Part shown: piece by piece, positions 4,671 through 5,810 of the stretch
How the letters are laid out: each line of letters starts with the position of its first letter
How positions within the stretch are numbered: position 1 is the first letter of the stretch
Assembly (NCBI GenBank): GCA_027717925.1
Contig: JALLON010000176.1
Span: 1-5,810, forward strand
Reading direction: 5' to 3'
DNA: 5,810 nt
Origin: Acidobacteria bacterium AH-259-G07
GTDB lineage: Bacteria; Acidobacteriota; UBA6911; RPQK01; JADFOI01
Notes under the pieces: generated by a model
The model's input: the letters and a program-made list of their open reading frames with translations, nothing else
Told to the model about the DNA's origin: nothing
Database searches by the model: none
Position numbers and translations under genes: made by a program

Positions 4671-5810
4671 ATGAGTACACAGTGTAATCCGAAACGTTTC
4701 CAATTTCAAGACTTGAATGGGCGAGCCGTGGTAGGCGGATTCGATGGTGGAGAGATCACCTCGGACGGGGGAGGATTGCTGCTCAGAGAGGTGGAAAAGC
4801 GAACCGGGGTGATCCATGAATTCGCCGGCTGCTTTCGAGACGGGCGCAATGCGAAGCTGATTGAGCACAGCGTCCAGGAGTTGGTGGGACAGCGGGTCTA
4901 TGCCTTGGCCCTGGGCTATGAAGACTTAAACGATCATGATGATTTAAGGCGAGACCATCTGTTGGCCACGCTGGTGGAAAAGGAGGACCCCACCGGAGAG
5001 AATCGTCGTCAAGAGCAAGACAAGGGCAAGCCGTTGGCGGGCAAGAGCACCCTGAATCGCCTGGAGCTTCATCCGGGAGGGGAAAGCCAGGATCGCTACA
5101 AAAAGATTGCCGTGGATGAGAAAGCCGTGGAGCGCTTCTTGGTGAAGCTGTTTTTAGACCGCTACGATACTCCTCCGAGCCGGATCACTCTGGATTTAGA
5201 TGCCACGGATGATCCGCTGCATGGGCATCAGGAAGGGCGCTTTTTCCACGGGTTTTATAACTGCTACTGCTATTTGCCGTTGTATATGTTCTGCGGCGGT
5301 TTTCCCTTGTGTGCCCAACTGAGGGTCTCCAACATCGATGCCTCGGAAGGGACGGTGGAGGGCTTGGAGCGGATCGTGGCTCAGATCCGGGAACGCTGGC
5401 CGCAGGTGCAGATCTTGATTCGAGCCGATTCCGGATTCGCCCGGGAAGAGATCATGGCCTGGTGCGGAGCCAACGGAGTCGACTACGTGCTGGGCTTGGC
5501 CAAAAACAAACGACTGCTCAGACGGATCGAAAAAGAACAGGAGAGAGCTCGAGCACGGTTTGAGCGGACGGGCCGGCCCACTCGAATCTTCGCCGAGTTT
5601 TCCTATCGGACCCGCAAGAGCTGGAGTCGCAGCCGGCGGGTAGTGGCCAAGGCCGAGCATTTGGCCAAGGGAGCCAATCCGCGCTTTATCGTGACTTCCC
5701 TGTCGCGGGAACAAATCAAGGCTCGTCCTCTTTATGAGCGAGTCTACTGTGCCCGGGGAGACATGGAGAATCGGATCAAGGAGCAGCAATTGGATCTGTT
5801 CGCTGACCGG
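4671..5810 (+). CDS. IS1380-family transposase, N-terminal 380 residues (partial at the window edge)
   Basis: This DDE transposase would catalyse cut-and-join of its own IS. The frame is open from ATG 4671, with SD AAAGGAG 9 nt upstream, to base 5810, giving 380 residues without a stop. IS1380 members usually have about 430-470, so only the C-terminus is missing. Visible hallmarks are an N-terminal T-S-D-G-G-G-L-L-L-R (30-39) and F-R-D-G-R-N (55-60). The first acidic site is L-D-L-D177-A-T-D-D followed by H-G-x-Q-E-G. The second is R-A-D253-S-G-F-A-R-E-E. The last is Y-C-A-R-G-D-M-E366-N-R-I-K-E, the YREK-like block typical of IS4-related families. All three expected acidic residues are present, so the copy looks potentially active. 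Residues 281-305 are rich in R and E between the second D and the final E. It is co-directional with rsmG and probably shielded from read-through by the upstream hairpin. Confidence 0.9.
   Translation, partial: MSTQCNPKRFQFQDLNGRAVVGGFDGGEITSDGGGLLLREVEKRTGVIHEFAGCFRDGRNAKLIEHSVQELVGQRVYALALGYEDLNDHDDLRRDHLLATLVEKEDPTGENRRQEQDKGKPLAGKSTLNRLELHPGGESQDRYKKIAVDEKAVERFLVKLFLDRYDTPPSRITLDLDATDDPLHGHQEGRFFHGFYNCYCYLPLYMFCGGFPLCAQLRVSNIDASEGTVEGLERIVAQIRERWPQVQILIRADSGFAREEIMAWCGANGVDYVLGLAKNKRLLRRIEKEQERARARFERTGRPTRIFAEFSYRTRKSWSRSRRVVAKAEHLAKGANPRFIVTSLSREQIKARPLYERVYCARGDMENRIKEQQLDLFADR

Larger units (their letters stand above)
4592..5810 (+). mobile_element. IS1380-family insertion sequence, left part (runs off the right edge)
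   Basis: The element is recognised by its transposase and by a 62-bp hairpin region preceding it. Its exact left end is not defined: no second terminal repeat or target duplication is in the window, and the boundary could lie anywhere between about 4559 and 4605. The start given is the first base after the rsmG hairpin and is approximate. The transposase reading frame is open to the last base, so at least the C-terminal end of the gene and the right IS end lie outside. Confidence 0.7.

Noticed and set aside
5196..5789. 197-aa minus-strand ORF opposite the transposase
   Set aside because: It is antisense to a continuous 380-codon IS1380 transposase frame with all catalytic motifs; its composition is that of a shadow ORF.

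Overview
The window comes from a bacterial genome of moderate GC content and holds five protein genes around one short divergent promoter region. The content is mainly chromosomal housekeeping plus one insertion sequence. The phylum cannot be fixed from this sequence. The MnmG and cyclase sequences have a feel I associate with Acidobacteriota or related environmental lineages, but that is a weak impression and not a result.

Left part, minus strand (1-1864): a selD gene (selenide, water dikinase) is followed by a gene for a predicted lipoprotein of the cyclase / kynurenine-formamidase-like family. The two overlap by one base (TAGTG). A strong Shine-Dalgarno sequence just after the cyclase stop points to a further co-directional gene beyond the left edge. 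The main point here is that selD is longer than a standard ORF call shows. An in-frame TGA at 1813-1811 falls exactly at the catalytic Cys/Sec position of SelD, inside the context C-A-G-U-A-S-K, and is followed by a SECIS-like hairpin. SelD is therefore most likely itself a selenoprotein, and the organism should encode SelA, SelB and tRNA-Sec elsewhere.

Middle (1865-2078): a divergent intergenic region of about 214 bp. A TATAAT box lies 7-8 nt before an ATG at each end, so transcripts may be leaderless. Between them are inverted and direct repeats built from GCGAAT / ATTCGC units.

Right part, plus strand (2079-4561): mnmG (tRNA uridine-34 carboxymethylaminomethyl modification) and rsmG (16S rRNA G527 N7-methyltransferase) form the classic gidA-gidB pair, 2 nt apart. 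A perfect 15-bp hairpin overlaps the rsmG stop codon but has no T-tract after it. From about 4592 to the right edge lies the left part of an IS1380-family insertion sequence. Its transposase gene runs out of the window, and its ribosome binding site is buried in a 21-bp hairpin.

No new defence or metabolic system was found. The items most worth a second look are the Sec-containing SelD, the paired leaderless-type promoters, the SD-masking hairpin of the IS, and the IS/terminator junction.
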